Below the pieces are notes generated by a model. The model made no database searches. It was not told the DNA's origin and was given only the letters and a program-made list of their open reading frames with translations. 64,000 bases of DNA from Mermis nigrescens. Lineage: Eukaryota > Nematoda > Enoplea > Mermithida > Mermithidae. The stretch is taken from the NCBI GenBank assembly GCA_036768485.1, contig JAVLUZ010000145.1:21206706-21270705 (forward strand). Direction: 5' to 3'. This document shows, piece by piece, positions 42,735 to 56,000 of this stretch (the stretch's first letter is position 1; each line of letters opens with the position of its first letter). The translations under genes were made by a program, and so were the position numbers.

Positions 42735-45650
42735 ACATGAGACAGACATATTTGAAGACGACAAAGTTCTAAAGAAGGAAGGTTAAGACGCTTCAGGCGT
42801 TTAAGACAGGATAAATTTTTATGAAAACAAAAAGACGTTTAGTAAATTTACGCTGAACATTTTCAAGACGATTTATATCATTTGCATAATATGGATTTCA
42901 TACAGAAACAAAACTCAAGCATGGGTCTTACATATAGTAGTATAGGCTTAACTAAAATATCTTTATCACGAGAAAGAAAGGCTTTGTGTATTAGGAAACA
43001 ACGAGAAACAGCTTTTTTAATTATGTGATTCAAATGTTCCTTACAATTAAGATTATGAGAAATATAAACACGATCATGAACGGAACTAATGTCATTCGGA
43101 ATAGATATATTATTCAAAGAATAAAGCTTTTTCGGATTGTTTTTACCGAGATGCAAAACTACACATTTTTCCATAGCAACAGGAAGTTGCCAATTAATAG
43201 ACCAAGTTTAAATATTATCCAGATCTTTTTGTATTAAATGATAAATCAGAAGATGGACCGAAGATTTTGGCATCATCGGCAAAAGAGTAATTTTACTATA
43301 TTTAATCAAGCTACATAGGTCATTAACATAAATTAAGAATAAAGTAGGACTAATACAACTACTTTGGGGACACCACTGCCAATAGGCATGAAATCAGAAA
43401 ACTCAGTCAATACAAACACGCTGAGACCGACCATGTAACAAGGAATCGAGCTGATTAAAAAGTAGACCTTTTATTCCATATTTTGAGAGCTTATATAAAA
43501 GCTTAGATAACGGGATTTTATCGAAAGCTTTCAAAAAGTCGATGTAAGCTACATCGACAGGAGTCCTGTTGCTTGAATATACCGTCCAGCTGTGTTTACA
43601 TTCAAGTAGTTGTAATTCACAAGACTTAGATTTTAGAAAACCAAACTGAGAAGAAGATAAGAGTCTGTTTGTAGTGAGAAAATCGATAATTTTTGAATTA
43701 ATCAAATTTTCCATGATTTTACTTGATGAGCAGCAAACAGAAATTGGCCTTTAATTACTTATCAAGGCTACGTCTCTTTTTTTAAAGACAGGACTTACAT
43801 TTGCCAATTTCCATAAATTGATGATAGTCTTAGTTACAAAAAGAAACATTATATAAAGATACATGCTAAAGGCTCAGCAAGATAATTTGAAAGTTTTTCA
43901 AGAAAAATGACAGAGTCTGTCGGGACTAATAGAAAAAGAACCTTTTATTCGATTTAAAACCAGTTGCATGTTCAAAGCGTCAAAATCAAAAGTTTGCAAT
44001 GCAAAACCAGTCATCGAATCTAAAAAAGGAAGATGATTATTATCTACAGAAAAAACCGAAGAAAAGTAGTTATTAAACAAATTTACCTTTCCTAAAGAAT
44101 CAGAAACGATTTTATGGTCATGAAGAAGAGGTGGAAAAGAGCAATGATTATTCAACCGATTATTCACAAATCTGTAAAATGATTTCAAACTTTTGTCAGA
44201 AAGAAGATCAATTTCTTCAGAAGCTGAGAAATTTTTAATTTCAACATCCAATTTTTCACAAAAAGATTTATATTTGATTTTTGTATAGGTGGAGTGATAA
44301 AGTTTATGTTTCTTCCAAAGCATACGTTTCTTAGATAACATTCTTTTAATTAGTTTGAAATATTTACGTTTCATGGGCTTGGGGTGAGTTAATGGGACAA
44401 ATGCATAAATAAAAGAGTGAAGCACTCCAACAAACAAATTATACATATCATTTGCATTAGAGCAGGTATCAAAAAGATCAGGCCAAGAAATCTGAGACAG
44501 TGCAAGACCTAACGCATCAAAATCAGCTTCACAAAAGTTGAAAAAAGATGATCTAGGATTTTGGACTGTCATCAAAAGACAATCAAATATAATTGAATTA
44601 TGGTCATTATTAGACAAAGGAATATCAACTTTTACATTAGAAATTTGATCAGGTGCAAAGAGAAGATTTAGTATATTATCATCATGATGTATTTTCTGTT
44701 ATTAACTGATGTAAACCAGTGCCCAAAACTTTGTCGAAAAATAGGGTATTAAGATTATCAGTAGGAACGGAGCTTATCCGCCAATTAATTTTTGGCAAAT
44801 TAAAATCTCCTAAGATTACAAAAGGAAAAAGGAGGAGAACAAGCCTATTCAATATATCTACATAAATTTCAGCATAAGCAAGATCAAAATCAGGTGGTCG
44901 GTAAACCAAAATAAATCTAATATTTTTATCAGAATCAAAAATATCAGTTATTAGAATTTAGGAAGCTTTAAAAGCGGGTGGCGGATTAATTTCAATAGCA
45001 TCAAAAGAAGTTTTAAGAAATAAAGCTACACCCCCACCACATTTCCAGTTTTGATCACAGCAAAAATGCGATAATTTTTCCCAGGGTACAATGGTCTATC
45101 GGAAATATCAATATGGAACCAACTTTCAGAAAAGAAGCAGAGCATCAAAACTTTATTCAGCAAAAGATGTAAGTTGCTAAGTTTGTTCAAAAGACTTCTA
45201 GGATTAGCATAGAAACATTGAAATTTTAAAAATCTTGGGGCACTGATACCTAATGAGTGAGTCGCGGGCTATTAATATTTACATTTGGTTTACATTTAAC
45301 CCTATCAGCACAAAAATCAATGTATAGTCCTTGTTCACCTCGAGATTTACGATCATTCAGCTCAGAAACCAGTTCGCGTTGCCGTTTTGATTTAAGAAAA
45401 GATAGGTCAGGACGACAACGTTGACGCGAAAGTGAAAAACATTTATCGAAGAACAGGTGAAATTCATACGTTTGATTGACACCTATATACCTTTTGTGTG
45501 TGCGGTTAGTTTGCTAGTAGTAAGCGTAGTGCTTGGTCGCGGTTTTTCTAGGTTTTCGGATGCGCTGATTCAATCGGTGACATTTTTAGAAAGCTGCTGC
45601 TGCTTGTTGGACTGGACTCAAACCGTAAGCGCCACCAAGGTTCGCAACTG
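42735..45650 (-). mobile_element. Degraded LINE with endonuclease and reverse transcriptase regions
   Basis: On the - strand in order: endonuclease C-terminal motifs VYRPPD and ILGDFNLPKINW (44682-44909); a 239-codon linker region (43898-44617); RT motifs SQFGFLKSKS and YIDFLKAFDK (43403-43714); FADDAKIFG at about 43260-43283; and the C-terminal IIKKAV..LVKPILLYVRPMLEF region (42878-43174). Frames change several times, so it is dead. It is a relative of the + strand fragment to its left and lies tail-to-tail with it. Confidence 0.85.
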
Positions 45651-45959
45651 TAGCTAGGGTTCACAACCGCTACTATGGTCCTTAGCGCCACTAAAACGCC
45701 TTTTATGCTGTTTTATTAGAATGTGGAAAAGATTAATCAAAACAAATAATGTAATTGAGGCATTTTTGAAATTATGATTATTAGCAGCATTTAAATGAAC
45801 TACCTTATCAGCCAAAGGTCCCTGAAAAAACAAGAAATTGTTACAATAGGGGGTCCCCATTGGGGGAGAGTCCCTGCAATTTTGGCTTATGGTCAGGATT
45901 GCCAGCAAAACAACATTAGGGCATCATCAGAGATGGGACTCCTGGAGAAGGGGTCCCTG

Positions 45960-47160
45960 AGAATTTAGTACGAACGATCAGTTAAAAAGCATTTAATCCA
46001 CTTCAAAATATCAGAAATACCATATTTAGATTTTTAAATATTAATTTTCCATGTGAAGCACTATCGAACGCCTTCTGAAAATCTAAATACATAGCGTCAA
46101 TAGGAGCCTTTGTATCAAGACTCTTTGTTATATATTCAAGCTAATATAACATTATGGGATTCACATGATTTTTTGGTAAGAAGCTATACTGGAATTCTGA
46201 TTTCTAGTATGTGACAGGGTATACAAGTAAGTGAAACAGGTCTATAATTAGAAGGTAAAGAAGGGTGGTTTTTGTATATTGGTATGACATGAGCGTGTTC
46301 CCAAACAGTAGGTAACTCACAAGTCAAAACTGATATTAAGAATATCTTTTTTTAATGGGTTTACTGACGAATAAGCAAGCAGGAGGCAAATTATCAGATC
46401 CAAGAGAAAGCGAATATTTTAAAAGTTTTTTTGACTTCAAGATTTTTTTATTATTAATATAATTAACCTTTGTTAATTTTATCTTATGCATAACGATATC
46501 AAAATAATATGGAAAAAGACTTATCGACAATAAAAGCATAACTAAAGTAATCATTAAATAATTCAGCCTTTATACAACAATAAAGCTGAAGCACATTGTC
46601 GTTATCCTTTAAAGGCGGTACTGAATTGGAATATTTTAGCCAAGTTTCTGAGATAAATGAAGGCCTAACTAATTTAATAACCAGCTTTTTTCACATTTCA
46701 GAATTTTGAATTCAAAATTTCACTAAGGCCCTGAAATGGAATCCTGATTGAATTTGTTAAAATAATCTTAAAGAAATCTTTTTCGACCCGACCGATCGGC
46801 ACTCCTTTGATTAATTTGCCGGCCGTGGAACAAGTCGCCGACATTAACCTCTAAAAAAGTTGGACATCAACTGGCACATAATGAGTGCCCTATTAAGCCT
46901 CGTTATGAATAACTACAGAATAGTAGCGTCTATTATCTACCTGTAAAAATGACCTAGGTACTTTATTATTTATTGTCCTCCAGAGGTGGCATTCCTACAT
47001 TTGGTTGACAACACCCGCCTTTTTTGTTTGTGGGTTAGCTCGCAGTAAGCGTGTTCGAAAGCGCATTGTAGTGGTTTTCCTAGGTTTTCAAGTGTGCTGA
47101 TTTGACTGCATTTCTTCGAAGGCTATTTTTAAAGGTGCCTGATCATTACTTGCTTAGGCT
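45960..47160 (-). mobile_element. Second degraded LINE fragment, same strand
   Basis: On the - strand about 46055-46110 reads DAMYLDFQKAFDSASH (RT motif with the catalytic Asp), and about 46235-46305 reads IPIYKNHPSLPSNYRP. The right edge (47010-47160) resembles 45490-45640, so both - strand LINEs share a 5' region. Frames are broken. Confidence 0.7.
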
Positions 47161-47238
47161 TAGTGAATGCAACTGCGAAAAAGAGGAGCCGCTCTGTAAT
47201 CTTTTAGATCTTTATAATTGTCATTGATCTGTGCATTC

Positions 47239-47877
47239 AGGCTTGTATCCAGGATTTTGTTTTGGAAGGGTGGCAGATCAAAATTTTCGAAAAAACTAAA
47301 GGGTGACTAAAGGATGAATTAAAAAAGACGTTTTGGGACTACTAGAGCTGCACACTTGGAAATTTTGCGACCTAGATACCTAAAATACAATGAGAATCCA
47401 GGGGACATCCTCTTTTCTATGGTCTGGGGAGTCTTGGAAGTCAGCGTTCAAGCTTCCCCCAGCGGAGTCCGTGGCATAGCCCCTGTAAAATTTTGTGAAA
47501 AAATCACCTTTGACTTAAATCGTTACCTTAAAATTTTCATAAAATCAGCCTAATTTTGAGTTCTGAAGTCAGTTTAAAGGTAGTCAAACTTCATCACTAA
47601 AATTGTTTATGTATAATCGCCAAAAAATGTCTATCATTCCCGTTTCTTGCACGGATCTCATTTTCTACTTAAAATCTGAAAAACAGAAGGCATAGATGCA
47701 AAATATGCTTTATGTTGTATAAAGATTGAATTTGGAGTGTTTTAATCGCCCGTTTGCCGAAAATTTTAGCGATTTTTGCTTAAAAAAGCAAAGTGGGAGT
47801 AAAGGAAAAAATCATTCTCAAGTTTAATTTCGGAGGGGGGGACACGTGCCCTCCTGTCCCCCTAGATATGGGCCTAT
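47239..47877. mobile_element. hAT-type non-autonomous element
   Basis: 639 bp with perfect 8-bp duplication GTGCATTC on both sides. Ends AGGCTTGTATCCAGGATTT and CTAGATATGGGCCTAT are imperfect inverted repeats. No transposase. Confidence 0.75.
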
Positions 47878-48107
47878 GTGCATTCACAATTGAGCTTATA
47901 CTTAAGCGACTTCCAGCAAACTTACTTATCTTCTAGTTGTCATTGTACTGATGTATCAGCTGAAGGAAGGTTTTTTGTTTCTAATGTTTTGAATCACGTG
48001 GTCTAGAAATGTTGGTTCTTGTTTTTAAAAATTATATCCGGTCTATTTTAAGTCATGCTTCAACTGTACGGAGCCTGCATTTGCTTTCTATTTTTAATTG
48101 TACGATC

Positions 48108-48108
<1 letters not shown>

Positions 48109-48178
<70 letters not shown>
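48109..48178. repeat. (TA)n microsatellite
   Basis: About 70 bases of uninterrupted TA directly beside the element at 48179. Confidence 0.98.
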
Positions 48179-48182
<4 letters not shown>

Positions 48183-49198
48183 GATGTGCCAGGGCCGCTC
48201 TTTTTGCTGGGGCCGGGGCCTGTACAAAACATATACCTATACTTACTAAGCTATACCAAGCATCCACATTATTTCTATACTGACCTAACATCTTAGTATT
48301 ACTATTGTAAGCAATTACATATTGCTTTAATGAATTAAAGACTTAAAAATAAGCAGATAAAAGAGAAATAAACAAAAAATTAATAAATAATTGTGAATAT
48401 AGCTGTTAGGCGTAAAAAACAATAAGCTGAGCTGAACAGAATATGACTTTTCTATAGTATTTATGCTGATTCGATGAAAGAAATAGACGAGCAAAACAGT
48501 ACAATACAAAAGATTACGATTACATTGCACGAGAAATAAGTAACCCAGAGATTAACTACACACTTGGAAAACTTATCTCTAGAATATCAACAAAATCATA
48601 GGGGCGAAAAATGCTTGTACGACGAAAAATCGTTTACCAAGATTAGGGAACATGTATTATCAAATTAAAATAATATTTAAAAAATCAATTGAAAACCACA
48701 CAAAAATGAAGACATTTGCTCTATTATTTGGCGCACAGCGACCGAAATTAGTGAAAAATCGCATATATTAAAGCAAACGAATTCTATCTGGATGATAAAA
48801 TAAGTTGCCGTACCCTAGCATTTTTAAGGTACATAAGTACATACATCGATTTATAAAACAATTTTACAGACACTGGTGAAAGTCCCTTGCATTTTAAACT
48901 TTATTGTCTAAGAATTATCGGTCAAACGTGCTTATTTTCGCAATAAAAATTGTTAATTGAGCTAAGCTATTCAAGAATGTATCGAATTGTTTCAACTGCT
49001 CACTCAAATCTTGATTATTAGATTACCTGAAGCGAAACACAACAGTAGCCTAAGCTTAATTTTAACGAAATTTAGCTTATTTTTGCGAATAAATAAATAC
49101 TATGTTGCGTAATTCGGCAAAAAAGATTAATTTTGTTCGATTTTCATTAATTTTTCATCGTTTTTACAGGCCCCGGCCCGCGCCGGGGCCGAGCACTA
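48179..49198. mobile_element. GC-rich-ended hAT-like element, family D
   Basis: TAGAGATGTGCCAGGGCCG...GGGGCCGAGCACTA, about 1 kb. The interior is AT-rich and collinear with 51413-52596 (shared TATACTTACYAA and CAACAGTAG blocks). Insertion into or next to (TA)n obscures the duplication. Confidence 0.75.
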
Positions 49199-49231
49199 GT
49201 CTGTAGATATGGACTCCATGCCGGGGCCGGA

Positions 49232-50035
<804 letters not shown>

Positions 50036-50080
50036 ATGGTAGACGAGCGTCTGTTAGAATCAGTGGTATCTGCTGCAAAG
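50036..50080 (+). CDS. TSG101: TSG101 exon 1
   Basis: MVDERLLESVVSAAK, then donor AAG|GTTAGC, phase 0. Length and helix character fit the short N-terminal helix of the UEV domain. A two-residue shift in start is impossible because no other ATG is near. Confidence 0.8.
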
Positions 50081-53000
50081 GTTAGCCCATATATGCAGGT
50101 GTTATTAAATGTGTTACTTGCTTTTGCATGTTACATTCTATCAAATGTTTTCGATTTTTGCAGCTTGAGCAAGATTTTGTTCTGTAAAAATAGAAACTTA
50201 TCGTTGAACTTACACAAATTTCGGATTTCTCTATTTCATAGTGTTGTGCCTTAACCAGCTCGAATGAACGTTTCGTAATAAATAGAGTAGAGCTGTGTCG
50301 GAGCCAGGCCCCTGGGGCCGGGGCCAGTAGTTGATTAAAATGTAGAAAATTGATGTTTTGGGCAGATTTACCTTCAAGCTCAATTTCAAGCAACACCACG
50401 GATCTTTTTCATTATGTCAGATTGATGCAAATTTCTGATTAATAATCAAAATTGACACATTTTAAATCCAAGTCAGAGGAGTTAAATCCATACATGGGCG
50501 GCTCGAAAATTCTAGGGGTTCCAAAATTTTTCGAAGTCAAAAAGTGCCTGATAATATATGGTAGGGCGAAAAAACACCGTTTTCTTGCGTTTGTCAATGA
50601 GAGCTATCCATTGGCATCAAAAAATCAAAAAATTCTGAAAATCAATTTCTGGGGGTCTAGCGGATTTTTTTCGAGGGGGGGAATATGACTTCTGGGGTCT
50701 AGACCCCCAGACCCCCGATGCCCATGTTTGCTTATATCTTGTAATCCCAACAAATATAACGTTTGACGCGCATATCTACAAGCAAGAATATATACATAGG
50801 TATAAGGGGTAGGGTAGGGTCGTACGATGAGCACGGTAAAGCACGCTTTTCTTGGCCCCGGCCCCAGCACCGGGGCCTAGGCCCCAGCCCGGGCAAAAAA
50901 GACGGCCCTGGCACAGCTCTAATATAGAGCAAATAATGTTTTACGGTTTTGGTACTTCAAGTTCTGTCAAAACTTGGGACTTTCCTTAAGGCCGTGTGGC
51001 AGGCGCAATTCGCTCTCTAAATAAAACCTAGTGATGGCATGCGCGTGGGAGTCCGTGGGCTAGATTTTAATAGGTCAAAAAGCTGAATTTTTTGAACAAA
51101 TAGCCAAAATTAAGGCCAAAAGTGGGTGAAAATCAAAAATTTTAGATGTGGGTGGCCTTTACGCTATTTTTATCATTTATATGATTTTTCAGCCATTTTA
51201 GCTCAATGAAGCTCTGCAGTTAAATCTCGCTCAAATCGGTCATTCCGTGCATCTTTGTATACTCGCGCGCGTACCTAAAAATAAAACACTACTCAATCGT
51301 GCTTGTTTCATGTGTCGGCGTTTAAATTCCGTTAATACGATAAAATATAAATTGTTATATTGACCGTAATAAACGAGTCTTACTAACAACAAATTTTTAT
51401 AATCATCGTGGATAGATATGTGCCGGGCCGCATTTTTTAGCCGGGGCCTGTACAGTACTTATACCCTATACTTACCAAAGTATAAATCATGCATCCATTC
51501 CATATACCTGTACAGACGTAACATCCCAGTGTCACTATTGTGGGCAATAACATAATTCTTTGCCGAATTAAACAATAAAGTATATAAATTAAAAGACAAA
51601 TAAACAAAAGAATATAATAAATAATGAACGAATATGTGAGCATAAAACAATAAATTAAGCAAAATCACGAATTTTTATAAAGGTTCATGCTAATGCGATG
51701 GGAGAAAGAGCCGAGTAAGACAATACAATGCAAAACGTTAGAAGTACATTGCATAAGGAATAGGTAGTCCTGGGCACAACTTCACGCATAAAATATGCAC
51801 TAATCTTTAGAATACAAAAGGAAAATTATAGAGGCGAAGAAATCTTCATATGGATCAAAAATTACTTGCCTACAGACACGTAGCTGGCCGTCCTATTTTG
51901 GGGAGCAACACCAATTTTTGGGGGACTAAGCCAAAAAAGGCCAAAAATAGCACAAAATAACCGTTAAAAAGTCCAATTTTTCTGAATTTTAGGTGGGTCT
52001 GAAACTCCCCATTCCCCCAGAGATACGTGCCTGCTTGCCTACAGCAGAGAACGTGCATTATCAAAACTAAAATACCTAATATAAAAGATATACGTGAAAG
52101 TGAAGCTTAATAACATTAGTGGACCGCACTAAAATGAGGTCAATGACTGTTGTTCGGCGCTAAGCGCCGAAAATTAATGAAAAATCACATATGTATCAGC
52201 AAACGATCGTTGATAAAGTATAAAATGATAATAATAATAATAATTATAATCATGTTTACAGATACTGGAGAGATTCCCCAGCATTTTAAACGTTTCTGTC
52301 TGAAAATATTTGGTCAAACGTGCTTATTTTCAAAATAAAACTCGTCAATTAAGCTAAGCTTCTCAAAAATATTTATCAAAGTGTTTCAATATTTACTTAA
52401 ATCTTAGTTGAAACGAAATACAACAGTAGTTCAAGCTTAATCTTATTGTAATTTAACTTATTTTTGTAAATAAATTAATAGTACGTTGTATAATCTGATA
52501 ATTATGAGTAATTTATCCTATTTTTTTGTTTTTTACAGGTCCCGGGGCCGGCCTGGCTCGGAGCCCGGGCTCCGGCGCCGGGGTCTGACACCTCTAATCT
52601 TGAATACAAATCACCGTGCCAATAGCCGCATGCAAAATCTTGATTCTGTCTCAATTCTCAGTTGCTTCTAAAAAGAGTTTTATTCAATCTACTTTTGCAG
52701 CCTCGGTATCCTGATATGATCAAACGTGACATTTCAACTGCTTTGTCCCAATTTCCAGACTTGAACCCATCAACTGAGCATTTCGGTATGATATAATATG
52801 TATATCGAGCTTTTTCATCTCTTAATTCGCTTTATTTCTCTTGTTTATGCAAAAAAATTTGTAATGTATATATGCTCCATTTTTAAAAGTATTATGAAAA
52901 ATGCAAAATTATGATTTTACAATACTCTCTGATTAAATAGAGTGTGAATTTTTATTTTCGCATCATCTGCGTCATTTTTTGTTTTGTTTTCAGTATATAA

Positions 53001-56000
53001 CGATGGTAGACAGTCGCTGGTTGTTACATTGAATGGAACGGTGCCAATAAATTACAAAGGTAGCGTTTCTTTGTTTTTCATCGCATGAAAACTGCATCAA
53101 TTGTTTGTGTGTCATTTGAATAGTTTGTTCTGTAGAATGAAGGAGGGTAATAAATATGCTCAAGTTATCATGCAGAGTAGAGGCTAATTTTTCCTCAGAA
53201 TATGTAGATTAAGTACTTTGTTATAGTACGATACCTATTCAGCCTATGTATTTATGGTCCTTCTTTTCAATAAATTCATTTAACACGTCATATTTATTTC
53301 ATTTTTCTGGTTGATGACAAGCACTGTTGTTTTTTGTACGAAACAAAGATTTTGAGGCTCGTACAAAGATTTTCGCAGTCATCCTTGTACAATGTACAAA
53401 GACTTTTTGGGTCAAAGTAATAGTAATTTTAAACCTTTTCTGAGTATTTTTTCAGCAAAATTTCTGAAAAATTTTCTTCAATCTATTTAGCTCCTAGCGC
53501 GGACATTAAACACTCCAAAATCTATCTTCAAGCATCTTTGTACGGACTTAAACATCTTTTACATCTATCTCTACTGTTCTTTAAAGATCTTATGCAGAAA
53601 ATGAGAACTATTTGACAACTTTGCTCTGTTTTCTGCCGTTTGAAGATAAAATTGATTTTTCTATCCTTGTGTTGCATTGAATTCAATAACGAATTGGTGT
53701 CTATTATGACATTCAATCAGCATATTGCAATCGCTGTTTTTTCTGATGGTATAGTACAAGTTATTTTCGCTTAAAAGTCGAGTTTTATGTCTTAATTCAA
53801 CCAAAAACTCATAAAAATACTGGCGCTTCGCGCCGAATTAATATAATCAGCTGAATTTAAGACAGAGTAACTTTTCTTGTGAAGCGTACGGGTCACAGAT
53901 GACTTACTAGTAGTAAGTAAAGCTGTATATTTTATAGTATATCTAAATGTTATATGTACAAAAAAATTTTGCTCGCACAAAAATTTTTCCGGAGATCTTT
54001 GTACATGTACAAAGAGGCCTGTACAAAATAACAGTGATGACAAGAGTTTCATCTGAAAAATCCCACTCTCTGATTTGACGTGCATTTGACTTAAAATATC
54101 CAGTTTTCGTATCTATGTTGCTAGGTGCATCTGCAGCGATAATATTGTAAAAGAAAAGTTAGAATTGAAGCAGGTTTGAGAAAAAGCTTCCTTTAAAATG
54201 CCTCTATGTTGTTGCTTTTAGGACTACTTGGATTTTTTAAGTGTCGAAATAGTTCACAGTGGAAGTGCTTAGATTTGTTTACCACGCTCTTCGCTTTACT
54301 GAAGTGCCACAAGATTAAAAAAACTCCGGGTAAATGCTCGACTAAATCGGAGAAAAAATTTTTTGATCATTAGGTTTTTAAGACCTATGGTTTTTTATGA
54401 ACACATGGATTTCTTACAAATGCACTTTCTTTGACACAAAAAGCAAAAAAAATGGTTTTTTTAGAAGACATGAGGACTACCCATGGGCGTAAGGGGGTTT
54501 GGTTTTAGACCACACCTGGGCAAGGGGTTCAACCGGGTATCAGCCGGAGTAGGTTCGGACCAGCCGGAGGGTCCACCAGTTGCACCCTATGTTTTGTACA
54601 GAAACTTTTTAGGCATTTTACAAGATGGGATGCCGCCAACAGTGCAGCCAAAATCGGTTGCTGGGGTCCAAAAATTGGTTTCTGAGATCCAAAAATCAGT
54701 TACTGGGCTCAAATATCGATTGCTGAAGGCTAAAAATCGATTGCAGAGGTCCAAAAATCAGTTGTCATCGGGCTTCAAAAATCGGTTGCTCGGGTCTAAA
54801 AATCAGTTGATGGGGTCTACAAATCAGTCGCTGTGGTCTAAAAATCAGTTGGTGGGATCCAAAAATCGGCTGATGGGGTCATAATTCGGTTACTGGGCTA
54901 CAAAACCGGTTGCTTGGGTCTAAAAATTGAATGCTGGAGTTCAAAAATCAGCTTGCTGTGGTCCAAAAATCTGTTCCTGTGGTCAACCAATTTTTGGAAC
55001 CTACCAACTGATTTTAGACCCAGCAACCGACTTTTAGACACCAGCAACCGATTTTTGCAGCCCCCATCAGATTTTAGACCCCACCAAGCACACGTGTGCG
55101 TAGGGGTGGGAGTATGCACCCCCAAGAAGGCCGAATTCCCCCAGAAACCCAAAAAACCCCCAGAATTCCATATTTTTGTTGTTGTTTTTTCGCAATTTTT
55201 TGATTCTAATGGATAGTGCTAGATGGGAAACATTGAAAAATTGATTGTGTTTTTCGCCATACCACTATTTTTAAGACCATTTTTGACCTTTAAAAAATCT
55301 TGCACACACTCAACCCCCTCCTTCCCCAGACTTTTGTTGCTGCCCACCTATGCCAGCAACCGAGTTTTGGACCCCAGCAACCGATCTAGGACCCCAGCAA
55401 CCAATTTTTGGAGCCCACCAACTGGTTTTAAGACCCCAGCAACCGATTTTTGGACCCCGTCTGGAGCTCAGCTGATTCAGGACCTCAGCAACCAATTTTT
55501 ATACCCTGCAACAGAATTTTTGAGCCCACCAACTGATTTAGGACCCCAGCAACCGATTTTCGGAGCCAAGAACTGATATTAAGACCCCAGCAACCTATTT
55601 TCGGATCCCACCAACTGATTTTTTGACCCTAGCAATCGAGTTTTAGACCTCAGCAACCGATTTTTTGAGTCCAACAACCGATTTTTGGAGCTCAGCAATC
55701 ATTTTTCATATCCCAACAACCGATTTTTAAATCCCCGCAACCAAATCGGTTACTGTGCCTTGAAAATCTGTACGTAAGTAATGCATAATTCAGAGATTAT
55801 ACTCAAGTAAGTCAAGACTAATTTAGAGAAAATAATAATTCGTCAGATCAAAATAAAACACATGATGTATTTTTGTGATCCTCTACACATCGATGTATTA
55901 AAAATACATACATACTTGTCTGTCCACCTGTTTTATGTGTAAATAAGCGCCAGTCTTTTATACATACATTACTTGTTATTGATGTTTAGGCCGCGCTGAA

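Larger units (their letters stand above)
50081..52700 (+). other. TSG101 intron 1
   Basis: Mostly two family D elements, each with a younger MITE nested inside. The short stretch 50940-51410 has nothing identifiable. Confidence 0.7.

Noticed and set aside
48055..48296. Tyr-Ile repeat proteins over the (TA)n tracts (also 49196-49394)
   Set aside because: Microsatellite artefacts open in several frames on both strands.
54483..55576. ORFs of 100-133 codons in the minisatellite
   Set aside because: The unit length keeps frames open by chance; composition is purely repeat-derived.
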